Shown: positions 16,653 through 24,844, numbered from the stretch's first letter. The stretch is 64,000 nucleotides of DNA from Alicyclobacillus sp. SO9 (GCF_016406125.1 NZ_CP066339.1:1860001-1924000); one strand, 5' to 3'. Made by a program: numbers and translations. The notes: generated from the sequence alone by a model not told the origin.

Positions 16653-17363
16653 GTGTTTTTCGTGAGAGAAGAAGAACCGATTCGTCTGAATGAGATCAAT
16701 AACTTAGTGTGGTATGGAAAGAAGAGAGACAGGAAGCGAGTTGTGACACAGTGGGCTGATCGAGAGTTTTACGGGGTCTGGGAGGCTGCAATGCAGGAGG
16801 CGTTTGACCTTCTGGGCATGATGGACAGGTTCAGCACTATGACAAGTGATGAGGCTGGAATTGAGAAGGCCAAGCCGTCTGGAGCTGAGGAACTCATCCC
16901 TGTTCCGGGGGACCAAAACCGGAGATTGCTGCGAAAGGCCACTTTGAACATAGCTGAGCCAACGAGCCGGTTTGACCAAGTTTTACTTGAAAATGGTACG
17001 GCGATCCGTTATACAGGTGACAAAGAAACAGCGCTAAAGCAATGGGGGGCGCTGACAGAACTGCTCGCACAGACGACGATGATGGCTATCGTGACTCCAG
17101 GACTGCAATATTACGTGCAGGGAACGCAGGTGGGGTATACACCGGCCACACGGAACCTTTTTCGGCGCAGTAATACCCTGGAGCGAATTGGGTTGCCAAG
17201 CAAACCTCATTGGAGGGCGAATGTGTCTGGATACGTGATAGACATTCATGGAGACTGGGACGAAATCAGGAAAACTCGCAAATCGACGGGTTACAACATG
17301 TTTCAGATGTTACAAGTGAGGATCAATGAGGAACTGGAGAAGGCGCTCAGGAAGGAGAGATGA
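16653..17363 (+). CDS. Protein of unknown function, 236 residues
   Basis: GTG start at 16653 following AAGGGGA with eight bases between; a GTG at 16662 is also possible. The product has a helical N-terminal part (REEEPIRLNEINNLVWYGKK, WADREFYGVWEAAMQEAFD), then an alpha-beta core with RYTGDKETALKQWGALTEL and TTMMAIVTPGLQYYVQGTQV, and a charged C-terminal helix. The codon pattern is coherent over its full length. I cannot assign a family, and no neighbour suggests a function. Confidence 0.6.
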   Translation: MFFVREEEPIRLNEINNLVWYGKKRDRKRVVTQWADREFYGVWEAAMQEAFDLLGMMDRFSTMTSDEAGIEKAKPSGAEELIPVPGDQNRRLLRKATLNIAEPTSRFDQVLLENGTAIRYTGDKETALKQWGALTELLAQTTMMAIVTPGLQYYVQGTQVGYTPATRNLFRRSNTLERIGLPSKPHWRANVSGYVIDIHGDWDEIRKTRKSTGYNMFQMLQVRINEELEKALRKER

Positions 17364-17547
17364 CGTTTATGGGGCTGCGCTGGCGGTCCCTACATAAATG
17401 GGAAAAATCCAAGGTTTTACGCAACGTGTGCTACAGTAAGAATTGTTGATTCATTTCTCCGGCGATATTTGCAATGTCCGAAGTGAAAAAAGGACACAAT
17501 TTGGACCGGTAAACGGCAAGGGAATTTCTTTGACGAGAAGGGATAGA

Positions 17548-17844
17548 GTGAAACTATATCTGGACGATTTGCGTGAGTCTCCTGACGGGTTTGTGATCGT
17601 ACGAGATTACGAAGAATGTATCCTATTATTGGAGCAGTGCGATGTCAGCACGCTGTCTCTGGACCATGATTTGGGCGAAGAAAAAACAGGCTATGATGTA
17701 GCCAAATGGATTGTTGAACATGGGCGCTGGCCATCGTCTATTTATCTCCATACGTCAAACCCCGTCGGACGAGATAATATGTATCAACTTTTGATGCATT
17801 ACAAGCCTAAGCATGTTTCCGTTTATCCGTTTCGGCCGGTATGA
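17548..17844 (+). CDS. Cyclic-phosphate-processing receiver-like domain protein
   Basis: 98 residues from GTG 17548, which follows AAGGG. The pattern VKLYLDDLRESPDGFVIVR at the start, then a helix YEECILLLEQC, SLDHDLGEE, a helix YDVAKWIVEHG and the closing strand SIYLHTSNPVGRDNM matches the small receiver-like domain described as cyclic-phosphate-processing (LDDxR...LDHDL...HSxNxxG). Here HTSNPVG replaces the usual HS-type motif. Such proteins have been linked to RNA-end or cyclic-nucleotide metabolism and to conflict systems. The longer upstream frame back to 17443 lacks a ribosome site and family similarity. Confidence 0.78.
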   Translation: MKLYLDDLRESPDGFVIVRDYEECILLLEQCDVSTLSLDHDLGEEKTGYDVAKWIVEHGRWPSSIYLHTSNPVGRDNMYQLLMHYKPKHVSVYPFRPV

Positions 17845-17945
17845 GTGGGTGGTATTGATATCGCAGTCGTTGCGGCGATCACCTGAGTCCAGCCATTGTT
17901 CAAAAGTGGTCAAACTTGGACACTGTGTCTGACCTCTAATTCAGT

Positions 17946-17994
17946 AGTAAACTACTGTAGTTTACTAGTCATTAGTATCCTACTGTGGTTTACT
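17946..17994. promoter_or_regulatory. Paired 21-bp palindromic operator-like sites
   Basis: The first site, 17946-17966, is a perfect palindrome (AGTAAACTAC, central T, GTAGTTTACT) that extends one more pair on each side. A second copy with a degraded left arm (AGTATCCTAC, T, GTGGTTTACT) lies at 17974-17994, exactly 28 bp further on. Equal length, shared centre and near-helical spacing look like a tandem repressor site. The nearest downstream gene is at 18166, about 170 bp away. The cognate regulator is unknown. Confidence 0.5.
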
Positions 17995-18165
17995 TGGATT
18001 TATTCCAGTATACACCATTCTGCTTATGTTCAAATTTGACTCATGGTAGGAGGAAATCACGAGCACACTAAGACCAGCCACAATACATCTACTTATCTAG
18101 TCGACATAATACTTATCAAGTAGTAAAATATGGGCAATCTAATGTGAAAGGTGGTTTTCCCAGTC

Positions 18166-18390
18166 ATGGCGAAAAAAAGAACTAGATTTGGTTCACGAGG
18201 GGAAGCTCAAGCTTTTGCTAACTCGGTCAACAGACGGATTCCGGAGATGAATTCGAAGGGTAAGAGACTTGCAGAGCAGGAAGCATATCGTCGTACAGAC
18301 CCTGTGACTGGAGAGGTAAGCTACTTTACACGTGCTAAGAAAGGTCAAGCCAGTTCTGCTACACATAAACCGTATCTACGCAGAGGATAG
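18166..18390 (+). CDS. Small basic protein of unknown function
   Basis: 74 residues from ATG 18166, with AAAGGTGG eleven bases upstream; the GTG at 18151 would sit on that site. The product is very basic: MAKKRTRFGSRGEAQAFANS, then a helix NSKGKRLAEQEAYRRT and a tail GEVSYFTRAKKGQASS. Strong positive charge suggests nucleic-acid contact. No family is recognised. It lies downstream of the paired palindromic sites, which could control it. Confidence 0.5.
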   Translation: MAKKRTRFGSRGEAQAFANSVNRRIPEMNSKGKRLAEQEAYRRTDPVTGEVSYFTRAKKGQASSATHKPYLRRG

Positions 18391-18624
18391 AACGTCCCAA
18401 TCCGGTCCTGTCGACCGGACATACATAAAGCCACGTTCAGATTCGTCTCTTGAAGCTATCGGAAAAACGACAATGGGTTCAAAAACTTCTATGTCTGAAC
18501 TTCATCAAAACGACCTCTTTTTCTCACACGTTGGGCAAAACGCTTTGTATATAACGGAAATCTGAGACATCAGCTTGCTCCGCTACGATGGAGCAGAGTG
18601 TCTGCGTATTAAAGGGGGGCTTCT

Positions 18625-19557
18625 GTGCGTGATGTAGACAGGGAATATAGTCATCTATCGAGTGAGGATCGTTTTTTGGTTTGGTTAAGCGAGCACGTGA
18701 AGAGTCATGTCATTCAAAAAGCAGGGGGCCCTTTATATCACTATACGACTGCAGGCGCATTAATTAGCATTATAGAAAATAGAGAACTTTGGTTGTCACA
18801 GAGTGATTTCTTGAACGATCCTCAAGAAATGACATATGGAATCAATGTCCTTCATGAAGCGATTCACGCATACCCCATTTCAGATGAGATCGAAAGAAAA
18901 ATTTTAACTGAAATCCTTCGTGTCATTGACGATCAAAGAGCTAAAAGGAAATTTGTTTTATCGCTATCGACGGACCAGGATTCATTGATGCTGTGGTCTC
19001 ACTACGCTAAGACAGACGGATACGCAATTGGATTTAAGCAGGATGCATTGGTAAATAGACTTTATAGCGAAGAGGATAAGGTAAATTGTTTTATGGCTTA
19101 CTACGGGAAAGTCCTCTATAGTACAGAGGATCAAATGGGCGATGTTCACAGTTTTATCGCCCCTGTATTTGACTATTTACGGAATTTTCATGATGAAAAC
19201 CGAAAATACTTATCAAATATTTTAATCGACGAAATCTCGTTTGCTTTATCCTTCAAATTACTTCTATACAAATCTCCTGTCTTCCACCCAGAACGAGAGT
19301 TTCGATTTGTACTTACTCAAGGAAACGACTCTTGTCATTGGCCCAATGTAGGGCTTCGAGCTGTACGAGGTACTATAGTACCATATGCTAAAGTCTCGTT
19401 GGGTAATCGTGGCGACATGCTTAACTGTATACAGAGCATTCAGGTGGGACCTGCATACCATAACGATGAGAATACAGAATTGGGAGTAAAGGAACTACTC
19501 TATTACAATAAACTGCAACGAATAAAGGTGGAAAAGTCCGGTTTCCGGATTCGTTGA
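18625..19557 (+). CDS. DUF2971 family protein
   Basis: 310 residues from GTG 18625 after AAAGGGGGG. The pattern GGPLYHYTTAGALISIIENR then ELWLSQSDFLNDPQEMTYG near residues 33-75, FVLSLSTDQDSLMLWSHYAK near 112-131, GYAIGFKQ, and later FHPEREFRFVL is the typical order of DUF2971 (LYHYT...W.....NDP.E...S.....LMW.HYA...GFciGF...E.E.R). The biochemical role is unsettled; members are frequent in accessory regions. It stands alone between unrelated genes. Confidence 0.85.
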   Translation: MRDVDREYSHLSSEDRFLVWLSEHVKSHVIQKAGGPLYHYTTAGALISIIENRELWLSQSDFLNDPQEMTYGINVLHEAIHAYPISDEIERKILTEILRVIDDQRAKRKFVLSLSTDQDSLMLWSHYAKTDGYAIGFKQDALVNRLYSEEDKVNCFMAYYGKVLYSTEDQMGDVHSFIAPVFDYLRNFHDENRKYLSNILIDEISFALSFKLLLYKSPVFHPEREFRFVLTQGNDSCHWPNVGLRAVRGTIVPYAKVSLGNRGDMLNCIQSIQVGPAYHNDENTELGVKELLYYNKLQRIKVEKSGFRIR

Positions 19558-19762
19558 AACGAAGGAACAGGTGAGAGATAGACCTTTGTCGTGTGATGCG
19601 TCGTTATTGTTCTGCCGAAAGGTTGCTTCGGTCCCAAAGTGCCACTTCGATAGAGAAGTGTATTCAAGCGCTGTTCGGGTGTTATGTATGGATAATCATA
19701 CTACTTGTTAAATACGGATCTGGATGAAAGAACATAACTAATGAGTAGCGGGGTGACAGAGA

Positions 19763-20557
19763 ATGGCCAAGCAAGACGAGATGAAGGTTATCGATCTGAA
19801 TGGTGTACGGGTTGTTGTAACAGGGGCTTCAAGGGGCTTGGGATTGGCTATGGCAGAGGCCCTGCTCGAGTCAGGAGCAACCGTGGCCCTGGCAGCTCGC
19901 TCTGGAGCTAGGCTGGATAGAGAGGTACAACGCCTCGTTGACGAAGAATATGATGCGTACAAGATGCCTCTGGATGTTCGGTCCGAGGAGTCCGTCGCAG
20001 AAGCGGTCAGTTGGGTGCATAAACAGTGGGGTGGACTTGATGTGCTGGTGAACAACGCCGGCATTGGAATGAGGACAGTCAATCCACGATTCATGGTCGA
20101 GCCCCAATCATTCTGGCAGGTGACTTCGGACGGCTTTCGGGACGTCATTGACACGAATCTCACTGGCTATTTCCTCGTATCCCGTGGATTTGCACCGATG
20201 ATGGTAGAACAGGGAAAGGGCAAGATCATCAACGTCTCCATGAATCACTCCACTATGCGCAGGAAGGGTTTTGTCCCTTATGGCCCGTCTCGTGCTGGTG
20301 CCGAATCACTCTCTTACATCATGGCTGAAGACTTATTGCCGCATGGGGTCACAGTGAATATGCTGTTGCCTGGTGGGGCGACGGAAACTGGAATGATTCC
20401 CGAAGAATTAAAGACACAACTGAAGATGCCTCTGCTGAAGGCAGAGGTGATGGCGGAGCCGATTGTCTTCCTGGCTTCTGAGCAATCGGACGGGATCACG
20501 GCTGAGAGGATTGTGGCTACGGAGTTTGAAGGGTGGTATGCTAGTCGACTGGATTAG
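19763..20557 (+). CDS. Short-chain dehydrogenase/reductase (SDR) with Arg in place of catalytic Lys
   Basis: 264 residues. The Rossmann NAD(P) site TGASRGLG is at about residues 20-27 and the family motif NNAG near residue 97. The catalytic tyrosine is in PYGPSRAG (Tyr near 173); the expected YxxxK lysine is Arg 177, so the acid/base mechanism may be altered. The C-terminal LLPGGATETGMI matches the NADP-binding loop of the family. The substrate cannot be told. It stands as a single gene and converges with the minus-strand operon at 20650. Confidence 0.88.
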   Translation: MAKQDEMKVIDLNGVRVVVTGASRGLGLAMAEALLESGATVALAARSGARLDREVQRLVDEEYDAYKMPLDVRSEESVAEAVSWVHKQWGGLDVLVNNAGIGMRTVNPRFMVEPQSFWQVTSDGFRDVIDTNLTGYFLVSRGFAPMMVEQGKGKIINVSMNHSTMRRKGFVPYGPSRAGAESLSYIMAEDLLPHGVTVNMLLPGGATETGMIPEELKTQLKMPLLKAEVMAEPIVFLASEQSDGITAERIVATEFEGWYASRLD

Positions 20558-20594
20558 GGATGTATCAGCAGGCAGTCAACTGTGAATAGCAGAG

Positions 20595-20624
20595 CCCATT
20601 ACCGAGCACCAAGCCGGCAATGGG
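20595..20624. terminator. Hairpin between convergent genes
   Basis: CCCATT at 20595-20600 pairs with AATGGG at 20619-20624, with an inner CCG/CGG pair, between the SDR gene and the RNase H-like gene, which point at each other. No T-run follows, so the call as a two-way terminator is weak. Confidence 0.35.
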
Positions 20625-20649
20625 TTCTATACGGACTTAGGGTAATGCA

Positions 20650-21210
20650 TTATCTCACCTTATTCATTGCCGCTTTACGAGCTGCGTTATGTGCCCCACG
20701 ATAGTGGGGATTATTGGATTGCTCCTTAGGTGGTAGATAGGTGATTTCGAGGGATAATTCTGGCCAATCTCTTTCAATGGCAGCCTGAGCGTCGTGAATT
20801 TTCTGGACGCACTTCCCATAGACTTCGTGCTCTGTATGGAGCAATAACTCGTGTATATGGTCTACATCGCTCATTATTATAATGCTTTCGGGAAGAAACC
20901 GTCGCCCTTGTAAATCATTATCGAGATGCCGAAGGGCGTGCAGTAGTGCACACACTTCGCCGAGCGTCCCGTGGAGCGCACCTGACCGATAGAACCGTTC
21001 TGATGTCACTGTGACCCAGCCGTCGTATACGTACGATGCTGCTACACCATACGTGTTAGTTTTGTGATGGATTGAAGAGTCACAGTACACTCGCATGGTT
21101 TTTTGGTCCCACAACTGTTGATCCATTTCGGCCTGTCTGGCTCTGGATGGCCCCCAGTCCTTTCGCCGTAGGGCCATAGGAGAGGGAGGACGTGAAAATC
21201 GTCGATACAT
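20650..21210 (-). CDS. RNase H-like fold protein
   Basis: 186 residues with GGAG seven bases before ATG 21210. After a basic N-terminal stretch, the RNase H order is visible: MRVYCDSSIHHKTNTYGVAA (first Asp near residue 44), GTLGEVCALLHALRHL (Glu near 84), SIIIMSDVDHIHELLLH (Asp near 114) and a final RGAHNAARKAAMN, where family members carry the fourth acid or a His. Three acidic active-site positions are kept, so it may cut RNA in an RNA-DNA hybrid or act on another nucleic acid. It is the last gene of a three-gene minus-strand operon, 60 bp after the SANT-repeat protein, and probably works with it. Confidence 0.75.
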   Translation of the reverse strand: MYRRFSRPPSPMALRRKDWGPSRARQAEMDQQLWDQKTMRVYCDSSIHHKTNTYGVAASYVYDGWVTVTSERFYRSGALHGTLGEVCALLHALRHLDNDLQGRRFLPESIIIMSDVDHIHELLLHTEHEVYGKCVQKIHDAQAAIERDWPELSLEITYLPPKEQSNNPHYRGAHNAARKAAMNKVR

Positions 21211-21270
21211 AGAATCATCTCCGTTATATATACAGTCTATAGCTGTTCATCTATTGGAACGCTGTAACAG

Positions 21271-22824
21271 TTAAAACGGCTTGATACGCTTGATTCCAAG
21301 TCGACTTGCCCGTGATACAATCGCCATCCAAGATCTGTTGGCAAACGCTGCTTCAATCACCGAACGTGGCTCTGCAGGGTACAATCGGCGCAGCCTGTCA
21401 TCTTCCTCGGCAGTCCATCCATTCTTCTTTAGGCCGTGGCGATGAGCACGGGTGCGGATGCTATCCAGAGATCTTCCGGGTAGAAGACCGAGGAGCTGAT
21501 CGTCAGACGTGGTTGCATAGTTATCTCGAAGAATCTCCTCTTCTGCCACGGTCCAAACATCCCGTCGCTTAACGCCAAGGCGGGATGCACGGGTGGCAAT
21601 ACCTTGCCACGAACGTCCTGGAAGCTTTTCGAGAAGTTCATCCTCAGTGGCATTGGCGTAGTTCGCCCGGATGATATCGTCCTCTTCTGGTGAGAAGTTC
21701 TTCGTCCCACGAGTCAGACCAAGGCCTCGGGCTTTGTGAATAACTGCGTGGCGGGTCCGAAATGTAGATAAATTGGTTTGTAATGCTTCAATAGACACCT
21801 TTCCATACTGGTTCCGGACGGTGTCCTCATCCTCAATACTCCAGGGGTTGCCGAATTTGGCGTGTTCCTTAGGGTCGTATAGGGGTTGATCCCAGTGATA
21901 ATACTGCCTCTCCAGTTCTTCCACATTCGACATATACGACTCGTAGTAAGTCTTGTCTCCATGCTGTAGGTCATGGACAATGTGATGGATTGTGTCGAGC
22001 ACTTCTGCAACGAACTCCTTTGTTAACTCATCTCCGAACCAGATAGGAATCCAAAACCAGCCGAGTTCTTCGGCATAATGCCGTTTCGCATAGTCACGGT
22101 TTCGCCGGCCGGCATGGGTGCGAACGTGATTGACCTCGACGGCGATTTTGAGCCCGGTCGGAAATTCGATTGGGATGTCGATTTGCCATCCACGGCCTCC
22201 AGACCAGTTTCGATTATGTTGCCATGGGACGACCGCATCACCGTACTCCTTCACAAGTGCATCACGGATCAGGCGCTCCGCAAGGGACCCGTCTTCAAGC
22301 AACGAGGTGTTTGAAGAATGGCGATTTGTGACGCCTGCCTCTTTTTTCAGCTTATTTGATACATGCCGGACCGCTGAATATTTGACACCGAGTTCGTAAC
22401 TGATTTCCTTTAGGCTCCGTTTCGAGTTTCGGATCATATCACGGATAGTTTGCTCCTGATCGGATGTGATTTTCCGATTCGCTAGGTTTAATGTCTTAAT
22501 ACGGGCGTGAACGGAAGGGACTGAACGTTGAACTTGCTGAGAAATCATCGGAATCGATGCACCTTTGGCGTACCATCCCTTGAGTGTGGCATCCTCCTGT
22601 TCTGTCCAGGGCTTGTCCTTGTAAGCAACAGCAACTTCGGATTCTGCTTTATCTCGCTGACGGATCTTGTTCAATGTGTTATATACGATACGCTCCGTAA
22701 TTGGCCCGTCAATCACGTTGGGGTCAGCATTGAGTTGATTTGCGACCTCTTTAGCGATGTGGTCTCGATAGAGTTCGGGTATGCGTCGGAGTAGGTAGTC
22801 GGCATCCTTTCGTCTTTGGGGCAT
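21271..22824 (-). CDS. Five-repeat SANT/Myb-like DNA-binding protein with central nuclease-like domain
   Basis: 517 residues, GAGGAGG before the ATG. One SANT/Myb-like repeat lies near residues 70-113 (KPWTEQEDATLKGWYAKGAS), and four more in the C-terminal third (NPWSIEDEDTVRNQYG, NFSPEEDDIIRANYANATED, DVWTVAEEEILRDNYATTSD, NGWTAEEDDRLRRLYPAEPR), each ending in a helix such as TRASRLGVK. A helix-turn-helix (SLKEISYELGVKYSAVRHVS) follows the first repeat. Between them, residues about 180-290 carry GRGWQIDIPIEFPTGLKIAV then EVNHVRTHAGRRNRDYAKRH and ELGWFWIPIWFGDELT, a restriction/VSR-like core with D...E-x-N, where Asn replaces the usual Lys. It may be a site-specific nuclease or an inactivated one serving as a binding module. 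Confidence 0.8.
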   Translation of the reverse strand: MPQRRKDADYLLRRIPELYRDHIAKEVANQLNADPNVIDGPITERIVYNTLNKIRQRDKAESEVAVAYKDKPWTEQEDATLKGWYAKGASIPMISQQVQRSVPSVHARIKTLNLANRKITSDQEQTIRDMIRNSKRSLKEISYELGVKYSAVRHVSNKLKKEAGVTNRHSSNTSLLEDGSLAERLIRDALVKEYGDAVVPWQHNRNWSGGRGWQIDIPIEFPTGLKIAVEVNHVRTHAGRRNRDYAKRHYAEELGWFWIPIWFGDELTKEFVAEVLDTIHHIVHDLQHGDKTYYESYMSNVEELERQYYHWDQPLYDPKEHAKFGNPWSIEDEDTVRNQYGKVSIEALQTNLSTFRTRHAVIHKARGLGLTRGTKNFSPEEDDIIRANYANATEDELLEKLPGRSWQGIATRASRLGVKRRDVWTVAEEEILRDNYATTSDDQLLGLLPGRSLDSIRTRAHRHGLKKNGWTAEEDDRLRRLYPAEPRSVIEAAFANRSWMAIVSRASRLGIKRIKPF

Positions 22825-22852
22825 CGTGGAGTGCCTCCTCTCTCACAGTGAG

Positions 22853-23149
22853 TCAATTTGGATACTCACCAAGTACATCTACCTCTATGTCGTCGGATGA
22901 CTCATCAACGGTGCCTGACGGACGATAACTTTGAGCTGAAAAATGTAGCGTGTCTTGGTCAATCTCTCGGTCAAGGACGATCAAGGAATTTCCAATTGTC
23001 ACGATGGCGGATTGTACACGATGTAGGTCTACAGAAATCTCACGTATGTGGTGTTCAATCCACTCAGCGTCTTCGGGCGTGAAAATGGTGAGTGTCAACG
23101 GACCGGAGGGATGAACAGTTTTAATTCGCCTATACCTGGCATCAACCAT
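22853..23149 (-). CDS. Small protein heading the SANT-nuclease/RNase H-like operon
   Basis: 98 residues with AAGGAGGG eight bases before ATG 23149. It begins MVDARYRRIKTVHPSGPLTL, has TPEDAEWIEHHIREISVDLH and later IVTIGNSLIVLDREIDQD, and ends in an acidic tail. An alpha-beta pattern is clear but no family is recognised. It is the first gene of a minus-strand operon, 28 bp before the SANT-repeat gene, and faces the CGNR regulator across a shared control region. Confidence 0.65.
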   Translation of the reverse strand: MVDARYRRIKTVHPSGPLTLTIFTPEDAEWIEHHIREISVDLHRVQSAIVTIGNSLIVLDREIDQDTLHFSAQSYRPSGTVDESSDDIEVDVLGEYPN

Positions 23150-23164
23150 GCGTCCGTCCCTCCT

Positions 23165-23255
23165 TTTTTAACCTCTTTTTGTATAAATTAAGGTTAATAG
23201 TATTCTGATTGAATTAACTTGTCAAACATGTACAATGAGGTTAAATAAAGCTGCT
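23165..23255. promoter_or_regulatory. Divergent control region with AGGTTAA inverted repeats and promoter
   Basis: TTAACCTC near 23168, AAGGTTAA near 23190 and GAGGTTAA near 23238 are copies of one heptamer in opposing orientations, a pattern expected of operator half-sites. TTGAAT at 23209-23214 and TACAAT at 23231-23236, 16 bp apart, form a plausible plus-strand promoter for the CGNR gene. The third heptamer copy lies just after the -10, where a bound protein would block transcription, which suggests autoregulation. Confidence 0.5.
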
Positions 23256-23273
23256 GCTTTGGAGGGATAAGCC

Positions 23274-23852
23274 ATGAAGACCACAGGACCATTAGTGGAG
23301 GGAAACTTGGCTATCGATTTTGTGAATACGGAAGAGATCCGCAGAGGGATACGGAAGGATTACATTGACACTGCCGATACGTTTTCTGTTTGGCTAACGG
23401 ATGAAGAGTTAGAAGGAGCAGTCTCGAAGGAACAACTTCCGTTTGAGGTTGAAATATGGCCTGAGGAGGCCATGGGGAAGGTTCATGAATTAAGGGAAGA
23501 GATTCGAGACAACGTGGAACAAACAGCGGAATGTGAAGAGGTGGGTCCACGGTTCGTTAAACAGATGGAATCATACATTGAAAAAGCCCCTTTTGCGATG
23601 AAGTTGCATGAAGGTCGGGTCGTCCATGTGCCAGTTGGGGATCCGGTTGAGAAGTTGTGCTCGCTGGTAGCAGCGGATGTGTTGCGAATGATTGGTGAAG
23701 GCCAACTAGAGCATGTGCGCAAGTGTGCGAATCCCGAATGCCTGTTTATGTTCGTGGATAGGGCGGGACGGAGAAAGTGGTGTTCCATGAGAAGGTGTGG
23801 AAATCGAGCGAAGGTTACGAGGCATTTGAAGAGGCAGGCCGGAGGCGATTAA
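23274..23852 (+). CDS. CGNR zinc-finger transcription regulator
   Basis: 192 residues. The N-terminal part begins GPLVEGNLAIDFVNTEEIRR, the ABATE-type domain that precedes CGNR fingers. The C-terminal CANPECLFMFVDRAGRRKWC then SMRRCGNRAKVTRHLKR is the CGNR zinc finger, with four cysteines and a basic DNA-contact helix. Proteins of this family are transcription factors sensing small molecules. It is divergent from the SANT-nuclease operon, with operator-like repeats between, so it is the best candidate controller of that operon and of itself. Confidence 0.9.
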   Translation: MKTTGPLVEGNLAIDFVNTEEIRRGIRKDYIDTADTFSVWLTDEELEGAVSKEQLPFEVEIWPEEAMGKVHELREEIRDNVEQTAECEEVGPRFVKQMESYIEKAPFAMKLHEGRVVHVPVGDPVEKLCSLVAADVLRMIGEGQLEHVRKCANPECLFMFVDRAGRRKWCSMRRCGNRAKVTRHLKRQAGGD

Positions 23853-24205
23853 ATGATGAAGAATTGGTCTAATACGGTTTGGTTGAACCGAACGAAGGAT
23901 AGATATTTCAATAGTCGAATGGGGTGAAAGAGCAGAGAACTCCGTAGTCACGTACTAACTCGATTGAATATCTGGACGGGTTGCTGGCAATCGTCACTAT
24001 ATCTATAATGTACGTGAATGCAACGGTCAAGCACAAAAATGGAACGCTTTTTGATAGACCGTTGGAGTCTAGCAACGGATCGTTTCTTGAAAGAGCAAAA
24101 TATAGGTTCACAAATTGGGCGGAAGAGGTGCCTTTTTCCCTTGAGAATTAAGGGATTGAGTGGGTTTCATCGGAATTCCAAGGCTGTTTTTCCAAACACG
24201 GTTTT
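23853..24205. other. Gap before tRNA-Ser
   Basis: About 350 bases between the CGNR gene and the tRNA. Short open frames occur but none has a ribosome site or recognisable product. The tRNA promoter should lie in the last 60 bases, but no clear -35/-10 pair can be fixed. Confidence 0.3.
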
Positions 24206-24295
24206 GGAGAGGTGGTCGAGTGGTTTAAGGCAGCGGTCTTGAAAACCGTCGAGTTCGCAAGGGCTCCGTGGGTTCGAATCCCACCCTCTCCGCCA
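24206..24295 (+). tRNA. tRNA-Ser (anticodon UGA)
   Basis: A 90-base class II tRNA with acceptor arms GGAGAGG and CCTCTCC, discriminator G and an encoded CCA. The anticodon stem GCGGT/ACCGT encloses a loop with TGA. A long variable arm (GAGTTCGCAAGGGCTC) and the T loop GGGTTCGAATCCC fit tRNA-Ser. A terminator follows directly. It is the only intact tRNA in the window and marks the left border of the reshuffled island. Confidence 0.96.
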
Positions 24296-24312
24296 TATCT
24301 AGCAAGGGATTT

Positions 24313-24338
24313 CGGCACCTTCAGGGGTGCCGATTTTT
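24313..24338 (+). terminator. Rho-independent terminator of tRNA-Ser
   Basis: CGGCACC at 24313-24319 pairs with GGTGCCG at 24326-24332 over a six-base loop, followed by ATTTTTTA. A close copy of this hairpin with the same upstream context recurs at 33024. Confidence 0.85.
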
Positions 24339-24499
24339 TACGTTTGTGTGTAAACCCATTGGGCAATTCCGATAGTCAACGAGACGTTAATTAGGAATTG
24401 TTGACGGCCGCAACAAAGGTTTGGCAGTCGGCATTTCAAGACTCAGACTGGAGACAATGTCGCAACCACCATACCACGACCGGGCTGGATGCCTCCCCT

Positions 24500-24745
24500 G
24501 GAATGTTGACCATCAAAAACAATACAAGCTCTTTCCACCATTCAATGTGCATTCCATTCTTGCGCGTGGACAGTGAGAAGGACGAATTCTGCAAACACAT
24601 GGAGGCGCGGACGAAGGATTTGCCGAGGGAAGTTCGATATCTGGATCAGATATTCTCCGTGGATGATGGAGCGAATTACCTCCATGGGCTATTGATGGGC
24701 CATCCGTCTTCCAGCATGGAGTTTGTGACGTTCCTAGGTGAATAA
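24500..24745 (+). other. Open frame of uncertain status
   Basis: An open frame from about ATG 24506 to the stop at 24745 (MLTIKNNTSSFHHSMCIPFL ... GLLMGHPSSSMEFVTFL). It has no clear ribosome site and no recognised family, and the sequence directly after it is a decayed Sir2 copy. It may be the remnant of another gene in the same decayed block. Confidence 0.2.
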
Positions 24746-24844
24746 CTATCCGAAGTTCTATACCTAATCGTGTGGTTGCTCGGCTGGAACATTGATGATG
24801 GGAAATCGTGTGTCACACCGTTTGGTTCCACGGTGAGTAAGTCG

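Noticed and set aside
17475-17935. Insertion-sequence ends near the receiver-like gene
   Set aside because: GGACACAATTTGGACC near 17490 and GTCAAACTTGGACAC near 17910 are alike, but they are not clear inverted repeats and no transposase lies between them.
24018-24394. Protein genes overlapping tRNA-Ser
   Set aside because: Open frames cross the tRNA on both strands, but they are only the result of its composition; the tRNA structure is unambiguous.
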